This document shows, piece after piece, positions 12,260-23,279 of a stretch of 64,000 bases of DNA. The number at the start of each line of letters is the position of its first letter. Position 1 is the first letter of the stretch. Where the stretch lies: assembly GCA_910589415.1 (NCBI GenBank), contig OU342637.1, positions 32,208,162 through 32,272,161 on the forward strand, read 5' to 3'. The DNA is from Malachius bipustulatus (taxonomy: Eukaryota; Arthropoda; Insecta; Coleoptera; Melyridae). Position numbers and translations under genes: made by a program. The notes under the pieces are model-generated. The model had not been told where the DNA came from. It ran no database searches and worked only from the letters and a program-made list of their open reading frames with translations.

Positions 12260-12845
12260 AATTTGCTGATGTTAATTTAAGGGGAAAAATAGTTCACACT
12301 TACCTTTTCGATTGCCACTGGCTAGAAAAAGGCGCGAAAATTCAAAAAAGTCACTATACTAAAATAATTAAAAAAACACTCGCCATTTTTGTATGAACGA
12401 GTTTATTACAATTGTTTATTGTGATAGAAGATTGCAATAGTTTTTTTTTATTAAGAAACATAATAATTATTATTGTAATTTATTAAATTTTAATTGATAA
12501 TTACAGAATTTTTTTTCAATTTTGGAGAAATTGGTCATAAAATAATACAAAAATCATTATTACTTACAATTTTATTTGGTATAAAGTTTATAAATATCAA
12601 AAAGATATACTTTACAACAACTCTTGAAAGGCACATACGGCTATGATAAGATTGTATAATATAATTTCACAAATAAATCAACGAAAAAATCCCGGGCACG
12701 TCAATGAAAAAATCAAACTTTCATCAAATTCGCTCAATTTTTTTAACGAAATTACATTACCTTTCGTGGAATGCATCAATGGGTAACAAGAAATTGATGA
12801 AAGTTTGTCACATTTAAATTGGAAGATGCGATTTTTATAATATGT
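12260..12845. other. Gene-free AT-rich interval
   Basis: No repeat unit or convincing coding exon is visible. Confidence 0.4.
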
Positions 12846-12847
12846 AG

Positions 12848-13545
12848 ACGTTTCAGAAAGTGCGTGAAGTTAGCTGGCTGGGTTTCATAATATTCAAATC
12901 TAAGGACCACGTTTTATCTCCTCTTAATTTTTTTTATATAAGACAATTAAAGGGGTTGAAGCGAAAGGAGCTGAAAAGAAAATGCACCCCTGGATTTTAC
13001 TCCCGATTTCAAAAATTGTAACAAAAAAATGGTGAATTTTAGTGAAAAATTGAATTTCTATCGGGTTTGGATAATTTTCAGCCTGGGGAAGGGATGGGGG
13101 GTAAAATGACGCAATCGAATGTTGTTTCTCCCCACAAAACTATTGAATAATAAAATTTTTTTAAAAAATTCCACAACTCGCTTAAATATGACAAAGGGAA
13201 CCAGTTTCAAAGTCCGAGCTACTTCACAAAGTGAGAAAATTCGAAGGGTTGTTCTTTAATAAAGTGAAACCATTTTACCCCTTTTTCTTAAACCGAGAGA
13301 TATCGTGGTACCTTAAATCTTCTCACGGATAAAGAAAAATGGGTTCTCAACCCCAAAGAACAACCCTTACTCATATTAAAGCGAGTTGTACAATTTTTTT
13401 GAAAAAACTTCTTTATTACATAACTTTTTTTGGGAAAAAATTTCAATTGCGTTATTTTACCCCCCCCCCCCCAAACTCGGAAATTATTAATGTGGCAGTA
13501 AAACGAATTTAATTTTTTCCCGGCCAACTTCACGCACCTCGTTTG
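12848..13545. mobile_element. Foldback (long inverted repeat) element
   Basis: The left outer phrase GTGCGTGAAGTT (about 12860) pairs with AACTTCACGCAC (about 13525). Inward, a GGGGGGTAAAATGACGCAAT phrase (13096-13115) pairs with ATTGCGTTATTTTACCCCCC (from 13447), ACAACTCGCTTAAATATGA (13173) pairs with a TCATATTAAAGCGAGTTGTA phrase (13372), and AAGGGTTGTTCTTT (13244) pairs with AAAGAACAACCCTT (13355). The arms are diverged and unequal in length (about 390 versus 265 bp). The element probably belongs to a short non-autonomous transposon family. No clear target duplication was found. Confidence 0.6.
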
Positions 13546-13549
13546 AGCT

Positions 13550-15160
13550 CCCTAAAAGTAGGTCCTAGAAGTTATCTCCCATTAACGAAACATAAAATAA
13601 TAAGTTCAATTAAGTAACCTCGAGTTAAATTAAATAATTAAAATTAAAAAATCAAATTTAAAGCACACTTTAAAAATCAAATTAGCATTCACAGGGCGAT
13701 TAAAAATGATCATTACTTATTAAGTGTACGTGTGATTCCCCTCAAACCGACGGTGATTCTGGGGGAAAATTATCGGGGGGGGGGGGGGGGGTTACAACAC
13801 GAATTTAAAAACTGAAAAATATGTTTTTTTTTTATATATACTTAAGGGGAATCCTAGAAAAAATTATAAAACAGTAATAATCATATCTAATCATCCTGTA
13901 TAATTAAATTTAATTATACCTTTATTAACTTAAATATTTAACGTTCATTAATTATTATTAACGCACGCAAGTCGAGAAGAAATAAAAAACGTTCGCGATT
14001 TCTAATCCAACCAGCAAATATGACTAGTTCAGTTTAACACAAGCACAACAACAATAAATATTAAGAATAATGACAAATAAAGGGAATGATGATAATTTGA
14101 AAGAGTAAAATTATAAACAGTAGAGGCGATCAATAAGAAAACAGCAAATACTCAAATTACCAACATTCAAAAAACGAAAAATTCTTCTTCAGTCTAGCTT
14201 TCATCTAATTTATACAAATACAGTTATTATTATAACGTTAATAACATTATACAAAATGAATATAATAATTAAGTACATATTTTTATATTATACATTATAA
14301 ATAGTTTCATATCATTACAATAATAGTAATAATAATAATAATAGCACGATAAGTTTGCGAGTATTATTTCCGGTAAATTAATTTCGATTAGATCCGCTTT
14401 TATTGAACCTCATCAGCCGGCCGTATCAATCAAGATATGGCGGACTATTCTGCGACTATTCCACGAATAAGCCACCTAGCCACGATCGTACGCAAATGTT
14501 ACATCAAAAGACAACGGGGAAGAGGTCTCTCTTGGGCGCATCTTGGTCACCCAGAAAATTTCGGTCTTCTTACTTCTTGGACAGCGCATGGATAACGCGA
14601 GGAATATCACGATCGGGGTATATTTTTGAACAAAACCTTTTACATGAGCTTCGTAGCACTCTCTGGCAGTTAGAAAGACACGATGCCGCAGTTTTCTTCA
14701 AGAAAAGCCAGAAAACCCTTTCAGATCGCGCTGGGTGAGTCAAAAATCTGACTATTACGCCCCATTTTTCCTTACTTGTTTGAACATTAATATCGTTACC
14801 TTTCAATAAAGAACAGGTTTTTGTATCATTTTTTGCAAACCGAAAGTCTACTTACTCTTAAATAATTGTCATATTTTTGGCAAGAAATGTCTATCCCTTT
14901 ACTTTTTCCCCAAGTCACCCTCCATATTCCACCCTCCAGATTCCGATTATTTAATTTTTTTATCCCCATCCAGAGGAAGTTATATTTAATAAAATAAAAC
15001 AAGCGCCACCTCTCTAACGCTCACCTAAAACCAATCGCACGCCCTTAACGAACGAAGAAAGACATCACCAACAACTCTTTATAGCCACCAGCACCATTAT
15101 TGCAATAAATAGATCACCACACGTTACCTTTACAATACAAGTCTCCGCACGCACACCGTC
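13550..15160. other. Gene-free interval downstream of the 15.2 kb exon
   Basis: This lies 3' of the minus-strand gene at 15166 and may include its 3' UTR. It holds a poly-G run (about 13776-13790), a TAA microsatellite near 14326-14343, and a short block of more complex sequence (14400-14750) open in several frames with no recognisable family. Confidence 0.35.
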
Positions 15161-15165
15161 CCTCA

Positions 15166-15552
15166 CTACTTGTTCCTCTTCGACAGATCCAGCTCCCCTT
15201 GACCGTTGGCGGCGATCATGGACACGGGGATCGTGATGAATTGCGGTGTGTTCGGATCGCCTTGAGCCAGCCCGAAGATGACCCCGTTCGACGGGGTCGC
15301 GTAAACCATCCCCTGCGGCGTCTGGTACAGGAGCGGCGGCATCACCTGGGGACTCTGCGCCGTCTTCGAGGTCGTCGTGGACGAGGGAGCGGTGACGGAC
15401 TGCGACGTGGAGGGCGGTTTCGGTTTGGGGGACGGGTCCGATTTGGGGGGCGGATCGGATTTCGACAACGGCGGCACCGGGGAATGGATCAGGTCCGGGT
15501 CGATTTCGATGCCTTCGCCGTCGCTAGAGTCGCTCGAGTCCGCGCCCGACAT
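15166..15552 (-). CDS. Acidic, proline/serine/lysine-rich protein, last (possibly only) coding exon
   Basis: The frame gives 128 residues from the ATG at 15552. Just upstream is a strong 3' splice site (a pyrimidine tract ending TTGCAG, exon starting at 15561). An upstream in-frame ATG at 15570 lies inside the intron and is rejected. The exon begins in frame (Glu-Glu-Asn before the Met), so coding could continue from an upstream exon. In order, the protein has an acidic serine-rich head (SSDSSDGEGIEIDPD), a linker of SDPPPKSDPSPKPKPP type, and a hydrophobic conserved-looking tail with PPLLYQTPQGMVYATP, then PQFITIPVSM, then LDLSKRNK at the end. No membrane segment or signal peptide is seen. 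The composition and GC content differ sharply from the flanks, which supports real coding. The tail motif LDLSKR loosely resembles a CtBP-binding PxDLSxK/R site; a nuclear role is an inference only. I do not recognise the family. Confidence 0.7.
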   Translation of the reverse strand: MSGADSSDSSDGEGIEIDPDLIHSPVPPLSKSDPPPKSDPSPKPKPPSTSQSVTAPSSTTTSKTAQSPQVMPPLLYQTPQGMVYATPSNGVIFGLAQGDPNTPQFITIPVSMIAANGQGELDLSKRNK

Positions 15553-15989
15553 GTTCTCTTCCTGCAACAAAGAAAAAATTTGGTAAGTTTATTATTGTTG
15601 TGTGATAGGAGGGTTATTTGGTCAGGTCAGGAAGTAATTACAGTCAGGTTCAGTCAAGATTTTTTTGCTGCAAGGTACGGTGTTTCGTGCGATCTTTCCA
15701 AGTAATAGAAATTCCTCTTAAGTTTATTCCCGCACATGTCCCCTTCAACCACTCCCACTTACAAGTGTACGCTTTCATGGAAAATTATGGATTGCATACC
15801 GTTAATACTAACGGGCAACCAAATCCGAGTTGATAGCAGACAGCGCCAAGCGTATAACCGTTTGAAGAATTGCGCTTCAATTATGTAAATACTTGTGCAG
15901 TGCAGCATCTGGATAAATTGTAATTACACGACGTTCTCCATGCTCTTGTTATCCTAATTTATCATACTTATAATTAATAAACCTTTTAC

Positions 15990-16570
15990 CAATGCCCAGT
16001 TAGCTCGATTTTATTTTTTTCGCAAGGCCCAATTAACTCGATTTTTATGCAAGGCTCAGTTAGCTCGATTCTGTTAAAAGGTCCGGTCAGCTCGATTTTG
16101 TTAAAAGGCCCGGTCAGTTCGATTCTGTTAAAAGGCCCGGTCAGCTCGATTTTGTTAAAAGGCCCGGTCAGTTCGATTCTGTTAAAAGGCCCGGTCAGCT
16201 CGATTTTGTTAAAAGGCCCGGTCAGCTCGATTCTGTTAAAAGGCCCGGTCAGCTCGATTCTGTTAAAAGGCCCGGTCAGCTCGATTTTGTTAAAAGGCCC
16301 GGTCAGATCGATTTCGTTAAAAGGCCCAGTCAGCTCGATTCTGTTAAAAGGCCCGGTCAGCTCCATTTTGTTAAAAGGCCCGGTCAGCTCGATTTGTTAA
16401 AAGGCCCGGTCAGCTCGATTTTGTTAAAAGGCCCGGTCAGCTCGATTTTGTTAAAAGGCCCGGTCAGCTCGATTTCGTTAAAAGGCCCGGTCAGCTCGAT
16501 TCTGTTAAAAGGCCCGGTCAGTTCGATTTTGTTAAAAGGCCCGGTCAGCTCGATTTTGTTAAAAGGCCCG
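15990..16570. repeat. 27-bp satellite, about 19 regular copies
   Basis: The unit is GGCCCGGTCAGCTCGATT followed by TTGTTAAAA, nearly invariant from about 16060 to 16570, with variants GATTCTG, GATTTCG and GTTCGAT. One copy near 16391 is one base short. Diverged copies run out on the left from about 15990. The core GGTCAGCTCGA is shared with the 3.65-4.62 and 36.4-37.6 kb repeats. As 27 is a multiple of 3, both strands stay open (IELTGPFNK repeats on minus); these are not proteins. Confidence 0.95.
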
Positions 16571-16639
16571 GAGAATCTCGCTATCCCTTACAAAGTGTTG
16601 ATTAAATCAGATTCCCACGTTACCGATTGATTATTATTA

Positions 16640-18165
16640 TCAATAAAATGAGAATTTATGGTCTCATTGCAAAAAGGTATCACAAGCTGTCAACAACGTT
16701 ATGACTTGTAGGCACTAATACGTACTTAATGTAATTACACTATTTCATACAGCAATCCTATAGATGGTTATTTCTCACGGCACGGCGTGTTCTTCTTTAT
16801 TAAATTAAATTAAAGCCAAGGCACTTATAATTCAAAAAACTCGCCGATTCTATTAATTGTTCCATCTTTATTTATAGCAACTAATTGAACCGACATACGA
16901 TGTACGATATACGAGTTGCAGCAGCATTACCGTTAAGAACTTAATAAATTAGAATTGAATAATATGGGAAAACGATTTTCAATCGGTTGGTATACGCAAT
17001 TGTAAACTTGCACTGTCAATTCTTATTCCCAGTGACATATGTCGACAGTTTTATTTTCATACAATTGACAATCGATTATTTATCTCTGCTGCGAGTCATC
17101 AATATTATGACTTAATTGATTCTCGAGCTGATTTGACGCTCTTCTTCTTCGCTTAATGATCAAGTAGTGTTACAATGTGACGTTAGTTTAACGTCGCGAT
17201 GCCATAATTACGCCAAATACGCAATTTAGCGAAAAATAATTTGAAAATTGCCGGTTGTTTTGGGGAATTGACTTAGAATAGAATAGCCAGTCAGTCAGTC
17301 ATTGGTAGCTCAACCCCCCTTTCCAGAGGTCCCGAGCATTGATCGGGATTTTTCCTCAAACTAAGAAGAGGAATTGACTCTTCTTGCTAGACAACCATCG
17401 ACGATTTAAAAAAAACAGGACTGCTCCGTGAAGTTGACCGAGAAACTACGACCGGCAGTGAGGATAAAAACGAGCCCTTATCGCCTAACGGTCGTCGATT
17501 GCAGCCGGCCAGGGAGTGTCTATCTAGACTACGTTCACGAGCGATTTGAGCCCTCTGAATGAGTTATAAATTCATATGCGATATTTGTAAAGCCAATAAA
17601 TTTATGTCTATTATTTTGATGTCGTGTATAAATTTGTGAAATCACATCTTGTGGCTTATCCTTCAGGGAGATATGGTACCAATCGAGTTAACTTCATCTA
17701 TTTAAGTCAATATTTGCCGATGTAAATTTCTATTTTTTCCCTAAGAAATGTCTTTTCTGCTATATCCTGAGCTTACCTTCGAAATAAAAGTCACAGGTTG
17801 TAAGTGAAACAGCCTGTATATGATCGGAAATCATTTTGTGACCGTTCCATGTTTTTTTTTTTTACTTTAGGTAAATTGGGGATTTCCCCCCAGATGCATT
17901 CGTGAGCAGTCCGCGAGTATCGAATAGCTTTTAGTTAATATTTTTCCTTTTAAAATTTTGGAATTTATAGCTTGTGGTGTATCAGGAAGGAAGTGCCAGC
18001 AACGGGAGAAAAAAACGGGGAATGATCTGACGAAGACATTTATTTTTTCAATTTTTTTCCAACAGATCCCAGCCCATCAACAAGAAACTCAAGAAACTAA
18101 ATCAAACCAGAAAAAATTAGTTTCGTCAATATTTAGATGCGTAAATGTCAACGTCACGTCAAAGA
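16640..18165. other. Gene-free interval
   Basis: AT-rich sequence with no convincing exon. GTCACAGG near 17790 and CAGCCTGTATATG near 17810 resemble the dispersed TACAGGGTG-type ends in reverse orientation. Confidence 0.35.
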
Positions 18166-18169
18166 ATTT

Positions 18170-18850
18170 TTCCGGAAATTTAGACGGATTGCCTCGAGGT
18201 TCTATTTTGACACCTACATTGTGTTATGCAGATTTAGGCCCCCCATTAACGTGAAATTCCGATAATGCATTTTTTCGCAATAAACCCTGCTGGGGTAATG
18301 CAATGGTTGAATCAAACTCCCCCCTCCCAGAGATTTCTTATTACAAAAATTTGGGCGTCGTACGAGACGTGAAGCAAGTTGTCCGTCGATCGTTCTTTCT
18401 TGGAGACCTCGAAGAAATATTTGTTTCGTTAAACTGGAGTGCTTCAAGGATCTCTTTTGTCGGTCATCTTGCTCCATTTATAAAAAATTAAGCACCTGAA
18501 CTATGTTAAATAAGCTTTTCAAAGAGATAGGCCACCTATAGATAAAACTGGGTGGAATGCCTGAAAGTATTCTATAGATTTGGGCACCTAAGAGAAGTGG
18601 AGTAAGCCTCATGAACAAAGAGACGTGAAACTTTTGAGATACCTCAAGAGTCCGTGCTGTCACCCATATATACCTTAGTGGTCTGCTTTAACTCTTATCA
18701 AGTCTCTTAAAAGTAAAATTCTTCATAAGACCTGCTAAATATGAAGCGACCATTTCAGTTTTTAAGAAGGACTCTTAAATTGATCTGGGATGCCTCAAGG
18801 TTATATTTTGTCGCCTATATTATTCCCGCTTTACATTGCTTGACCTGGCT
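18170..18850 (+). pseudogene. Iterated reverse-transcriptase motif fragments (non-LTR type)
   Basis: Five degenerate copies of the non-LTR reverse-transcriptase motif normally read as GVPQGSVLSPLLF are visible in plus frames. They are GLPRGSILTPTL (about 18190), GVLQGSLLSVILL (about 18440), GMPESIL followed by a stop (about 18553), EIPQESVLSPIY (about 18635) and GMPQGYILSPILFPLYIA followed by a stop (about 18800). They are 90-260 bp apart, so they are not one intact domain. The catalytic F/YADD box is absent from the usual distance. These are dead remnants, apparently duplicated locally. Confidence 0.6.
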
Positions 18851-18869
18851 TTCCTGAATGAACATCATA

Positions 18870-20610
18870 TTTGGTCGAAACTGTTTGAGCACTTCGACTG
18901 GATTCGATTCAACAGACTAGTGCAACCTTTTTGACTCTCTTCAAAGTGGCTTTTCGGTAACCGTGGGATCTAACTATTGCGAAAACGGTCTGTACCGATC
19001 AAAAATTCGGGAGAGAGATAGAGAAAAACGTCGACGTGTTAGTGAATAACGAAAAATGAAACATGGCGTTCACAAACGAAATCACTCGAACCCATAAACC
19101 GACCATGGTGACCATAAACAAGACAGGATCGAATAAAAGTCGTGCAATAAAAGATAACAATCCGATGATCGATCGAATACCAACAGCAGCAGTAGCAGCG
19201 GAGTCCTTCCCATAAACCCATAAGAAAGCCGACGAGCACCAACCAACCACAAATCCATTCCACCTCTAGCCTCTGGCGGAATTCCGCAAATGAAATTTCC
19301 ATGAGTTGCCGGAGAGAGGGAGCGAAGTAGGCTGAGTTTTTCAACCACCTCGACGTCTCCCCGATATGGCCTTTGCGGACAATAACGCTATAATAGGCGA
19401 ACCAAAGCCACGCAGTCTGAGCTTTTCCATTGGAATTGCAAAACCAGTCCTCGTCAAATTTGGTATCGGCTCGGACGGCGGCAAACGCGTAAATCTCCAG
19501 CCGGTCGCCGAGCACCGACTACTAATTGCACGCATTAATTGCCGTCATTGTCAACCGGAGAGACGTGCAATGCTTTAGTGTTGCTGCATCAGCGCAACAA
19601 AGTCCGAGGCACTTAGTCAATTGCATGCATCTTCACCGAGCTCTCATTAATTGACCGACGCAAACGAGAGCACCTGCTCATTATAAGTGAAAAGTTACGA
19701 CGATAATGATCGATGTTTATGAAAAGTTGCCGCGCATGTAGCGAGCGCGCATCTTCCTGGAAAAGTCGAAAATTTGATCCAACATCATGATCACCTCCAG
19801 CACCAGCAGCCACTGTATTATGCTAATGAAGAATAATTAGAAATGATCTGATTTAGACAAGTTGAAAGGATTGTTAATTAAGCCGAGATGAATAATTGGC
19901 ATCCCCGCAGTCCAAGTCTTTTTAATTGCTAATTACAGTAATTGGGGATTAATTCCTCTCGAGCTTTTTTTATGAAAAAATCCCACCTCGTGCAACCCCC
20001 AACTCCGGATCACATTCCTCATCAAATCGGGCCTAATTATTCTCGTCAATTTCTACTTTAAGGTCTCAGTCGTGCGGGTAAGTCCATCGAAGATTCGATA
20101 ATTGTCATCCTTCAACGCGTATTTATAAGATCGACGTCGCGCTCAACTATATCATTATCGAGGATTTAATAATTTTAATCGAAACGTGTCCGGCATTAGG
20201 AAATCCTTTTTGCTTTCCTCCGCGATTCTTTATTACTTATGCCATGGGAAGGCCCCAATTATTATTGTCTTCCGCCGCGGAGATGTCCAACTGGTATGAT
20301 ATACGAACTCACGCGGACGAGTTTTTGCGACTCGTCGCGGAGTTATGCACGCCGTGCTGTGACGTTGTCAAGTCGATGTGGAAGTTACAAAGTGTAATTC
20401 TAATTTTACATGTTGCCTCTTGGGAAACTGGCGAAGAAAGATTGAAGAAATATGAAGAAATCAAAGAAATGTATAATTCTGTAGAAAGAAAAAGGAATTC
20501 TAATAGTTGAGGTATAAACATTCAGTCACCAAAGAAATAAAACGTGTCAAGTTAAACCCGGGGAATAATCCACGTCATTATAACCAACACTAATTTATTC
20601 ACAACTGAGG
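18870..20610. other. Gene-free interval
   Basis: A more balanced composition gives several overlapping open frames near 19.0-19.6 kb on both strands. None shows a family motif, splice context or frame preference. No repeat unit was recognised. Confidence 0.35.
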
Positions 20611-20619
20611 GATAATTAA

Positions 20620-21890
20620 TTAAGGAAGTACTGTTTTGGTTTTGGCAACATCGCAGAATACTAAGGGACATGGGAAAAGAAGTCTTGCTATAGAAACATC
20701 GTACAATCTTTGGAGATGCTGAAGGGAAGACTTTCTTCAACAAAGTATCAAAATAATATGGGAGAGGAAGAAGTCTTGCTACAAGTCGATCGTACAATCT
20801 TGGAGGAGATGGAGATGGAAGGGAAGGCTTGCTTTAGCAGTACCGAAGAGCAATGAGGACAGGGGGAGAAGAAATCTTGCCATAAAACCATCTTACCATT
20901 TTGGGGGATGCAGAAGGGAAAACTTGCGTTAGCAGAGTATCAGAATAATAAGAAGGGAAAGAAGCCTTGCTATAGAAACATCGCACAATCATGGGGAAGA
21001 CCGAAGGAAGTCTTGCTATAAGAAGATCGAACAATCTTGAGGGAGATGGAGATGGAAGGGAAGACTTGCTATAGCAGCAATGCAGGGCAATGAGGACGAG
21101 GGGAGAAGAAATCTTACCATAAAACCATATTGCCATTTTGGTGGGTGCAGAAAGAAAAACTTGCTTTGGAAAAGTATCAGAATAATGAGAAAGGGGAGAA
21201 GAAAGTTTTGCTAAAGGAGCATCTCACGACCTTGGAGGAAACGGAAGAGTGTATTGTATCTACACTAAGCTCTATAAGGTCTCCCCTTCTAGAGGTTATT
21301 CGATTATAGCACCCCATCTGGTTCAAGTTCTCGGTGGGGGAGACAGAAGGGTAGACTTTGCTTCAGCAGCATCGCAAAAAGGTGTTTGAACTTCTGGAAT
21401 AATGGAAACGGAATAAGAGATAATTTTTTCTGCCGCTAAGAGCAATTCGAAACTGGGACATGACAAGAAAACCCGAAGAAAGTCTTGCTTTTAAAGCATT
21501 TAAGATTATTCCGAGAAGGGAGGTAGTCTTGCTACAGGAACATCGCACAGTCTTGGGTGACGCGGAAGGGAAGAGTTGTTTTAGCAGACTCACAGAATAA
21601 TTAGGGGGACTAAGAAAAGTCTTACCATAGAAGCCTCGCGGAATAATTGGGGAGATTACAAAATGTCTTTCTTGGCAGTATCGCAGAATAACGAGGGAGA
21701 AGAAGTCTTGCTACAGGAACTTCGCACAATCTTGGGGGAGACGGAAGGGAAGACTTCCTCTAGCTGCGTGGAATTTTTGCAGCATTGCAAAAGGAGGAAC
21801 CTAAGGAAGTTTTGCTTCAAAAGACGTAGCAGAATAATGGGAGATGCTTGCTTTAGCAACATTGCAACAAGGTGTTCGAACTCTTGAGGC
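20620..21890. repeat. Compound tandem array with 45-, 90- and 238-bp periodicity
   Basis: Two related half-units alternate: GAAGTCTTGCTATAGAAACA then TCGCACAATCTTGG, and GGAAGACTTGCTTTAGCAG then TATCGCAGAATAA. A larger block is duplicated: the segment around 20772-20900 recurs around 21009-21135 with GAGATGGAGATGGAAGGGAA and AAATCTTGCCATAAAACCAT (second copy AAATCTTACCATAAAACCAT). Copies at the right end are more diverged. Confidence 0.8.
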
Positions 21891-21899
21891 AGGAAAGAA

Positions 21900-23270
21900 G
21901 AGGTTACGTTTTCATATAGTTTTGAATGACCTATATTTGAAAAAAACTCCCAAAATAAAGAGGAACTTTCTTAGGAGATGGGAAAAGATAAAAAAGCCCT
22001 CTAAAAATCTCTTACAGAAACGACAACGTCGCGATTCCAAATTCGACGACGAACCTTTCTTTTTCAAGAAAAAGCCAACCTCATTACCGCACACATTACT
22101 CTGACAGCTGAAATCTCGACTCTTTTTGCCCGAAAACGGAAAGCGTGCTCGGACGAATGACGATCGCGTTTTTCTCACCGGATCCCACAGCAAAACAACG
22201 CCGATCCGACGATCTTTCGGAATGTCTCCGCCGCCGCGATCGTCGAAGAATTCGACGCGCGAAAATTGCGGACGAGCCCCTATAAATTTCGCTCTCCTGA
22301 TTGAAACGAAACGGCACCTCGTTATTTCGGATGTGCGAGTGTGTGCTGTAATTTGTCGCTTGTTGCAAATAAAATGGACGACCTCAAAATAACTCTCATT
22401 AACTCCTTCGTTATGCGGTTACGCTCATGAAGCCCGTTAATAAAATAAATGAGACAAGTAGAAATCCGTTTTCATGGAGATGTCCAAAATTAAGATCTCT
22501 TTATTAGAGCAAAGAAGAGGGAAGGGGTACCAAAACCAAAAAATTTACCACCTTTTGGAAAGCTATAAGACTCAATAAACTCTTCTGCTACTTGAAAAAG
22601 ACTTTCCGCGCGTGGACCATGACAAGTTGAAGTGAAGAAGAAAGCGCATTAAAGAAGAACCAAAGCTACTTTCATTCAAAAGCAGGGAAGAAGGAAATGA
22701 TGCAGTCAAAAATTTTCCCACTAAACAGCTCAACATCGTGTAGGCAACTTTCCTCTTCATCATGAATTCACCACGCGACGACGATGTTAAGTAACGAAAT
22801 TTAAAAACAATAAGTGAAATCAGAGACTCAATGATTATATGTTGGGAAAAAATTTAGACGTCTAATAGAAAAACGCCCCGGATCGATACCTACCTACAGA
22901 TCTGAATCCGGAATCTAACGATTATCATCTTAATAACGTCACTCAAGCATCCCGTCGTAGATCACAGCGAGCAAGTCAAAGCAGAGCAGCAGCAAGTCAA
23001 AAGACTGGTACTCTCGGCCTATCATCTCTGTTATCCGTGTTATGCCACACGTCGACAGAATGTCGTCCGCTATTATTTTCTTTCGTTCGACTAGATATGT
23101 TTTGATTTATTATATTTCAGTTACTAAGCTGAGGTACTGGTAAATTCCGTTTCTTCACGGCATTCCTGGAAAGTTTCTCTGTACCTACCTAGCTACCTAC
23201 CTAGCTATAGCTACTTGCTTCGGTACTAATGAACATGTTCGATTGCTTTTAGACTTTCGCGTTCTTTCAA
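21900..23270. other. Gene-free interval with a CpG-rich patch
   Basis: The patch 22130-22330 is CpG-rich. A TACCTACCTAGC-type microsatellite lies at about 23181-23213. No supported exon. Confidence 0.35.
22270..22330 (+). promoter_or_regulatory. Possible TATA-type promoter
   Basis: TATAAATT at about 22280 sits at the edge of a CpG-rich patch, and the sequence about 30 bp downstream could hold an initiator. No transcribed exon was identified downstream, so this is speculative. Confidence 0.2.
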
Positions 23271-23279
23271 AGTCGCAGT

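Noticed and set aside
15199..15705. 168-codon plus-strand open frame
   Set aside because: It is antisense to the GC-rich 15.2 kb exon and is arginine/glycine-rich, as expected from the complement of that exon.
15986..16630. Open frames on both strands encoding nine-residue repeats
   Set aside because: They follow from the 27-bp unit; one copy with a missing base shifts the frame and both strands are equally open.
19039..19515. 158-codon minus-strand open frame
   Set aside because: Other frames are open over the same stretch, the product is tryptophan- and cysteine-rich without a motif, and no splice or promoter context was found.
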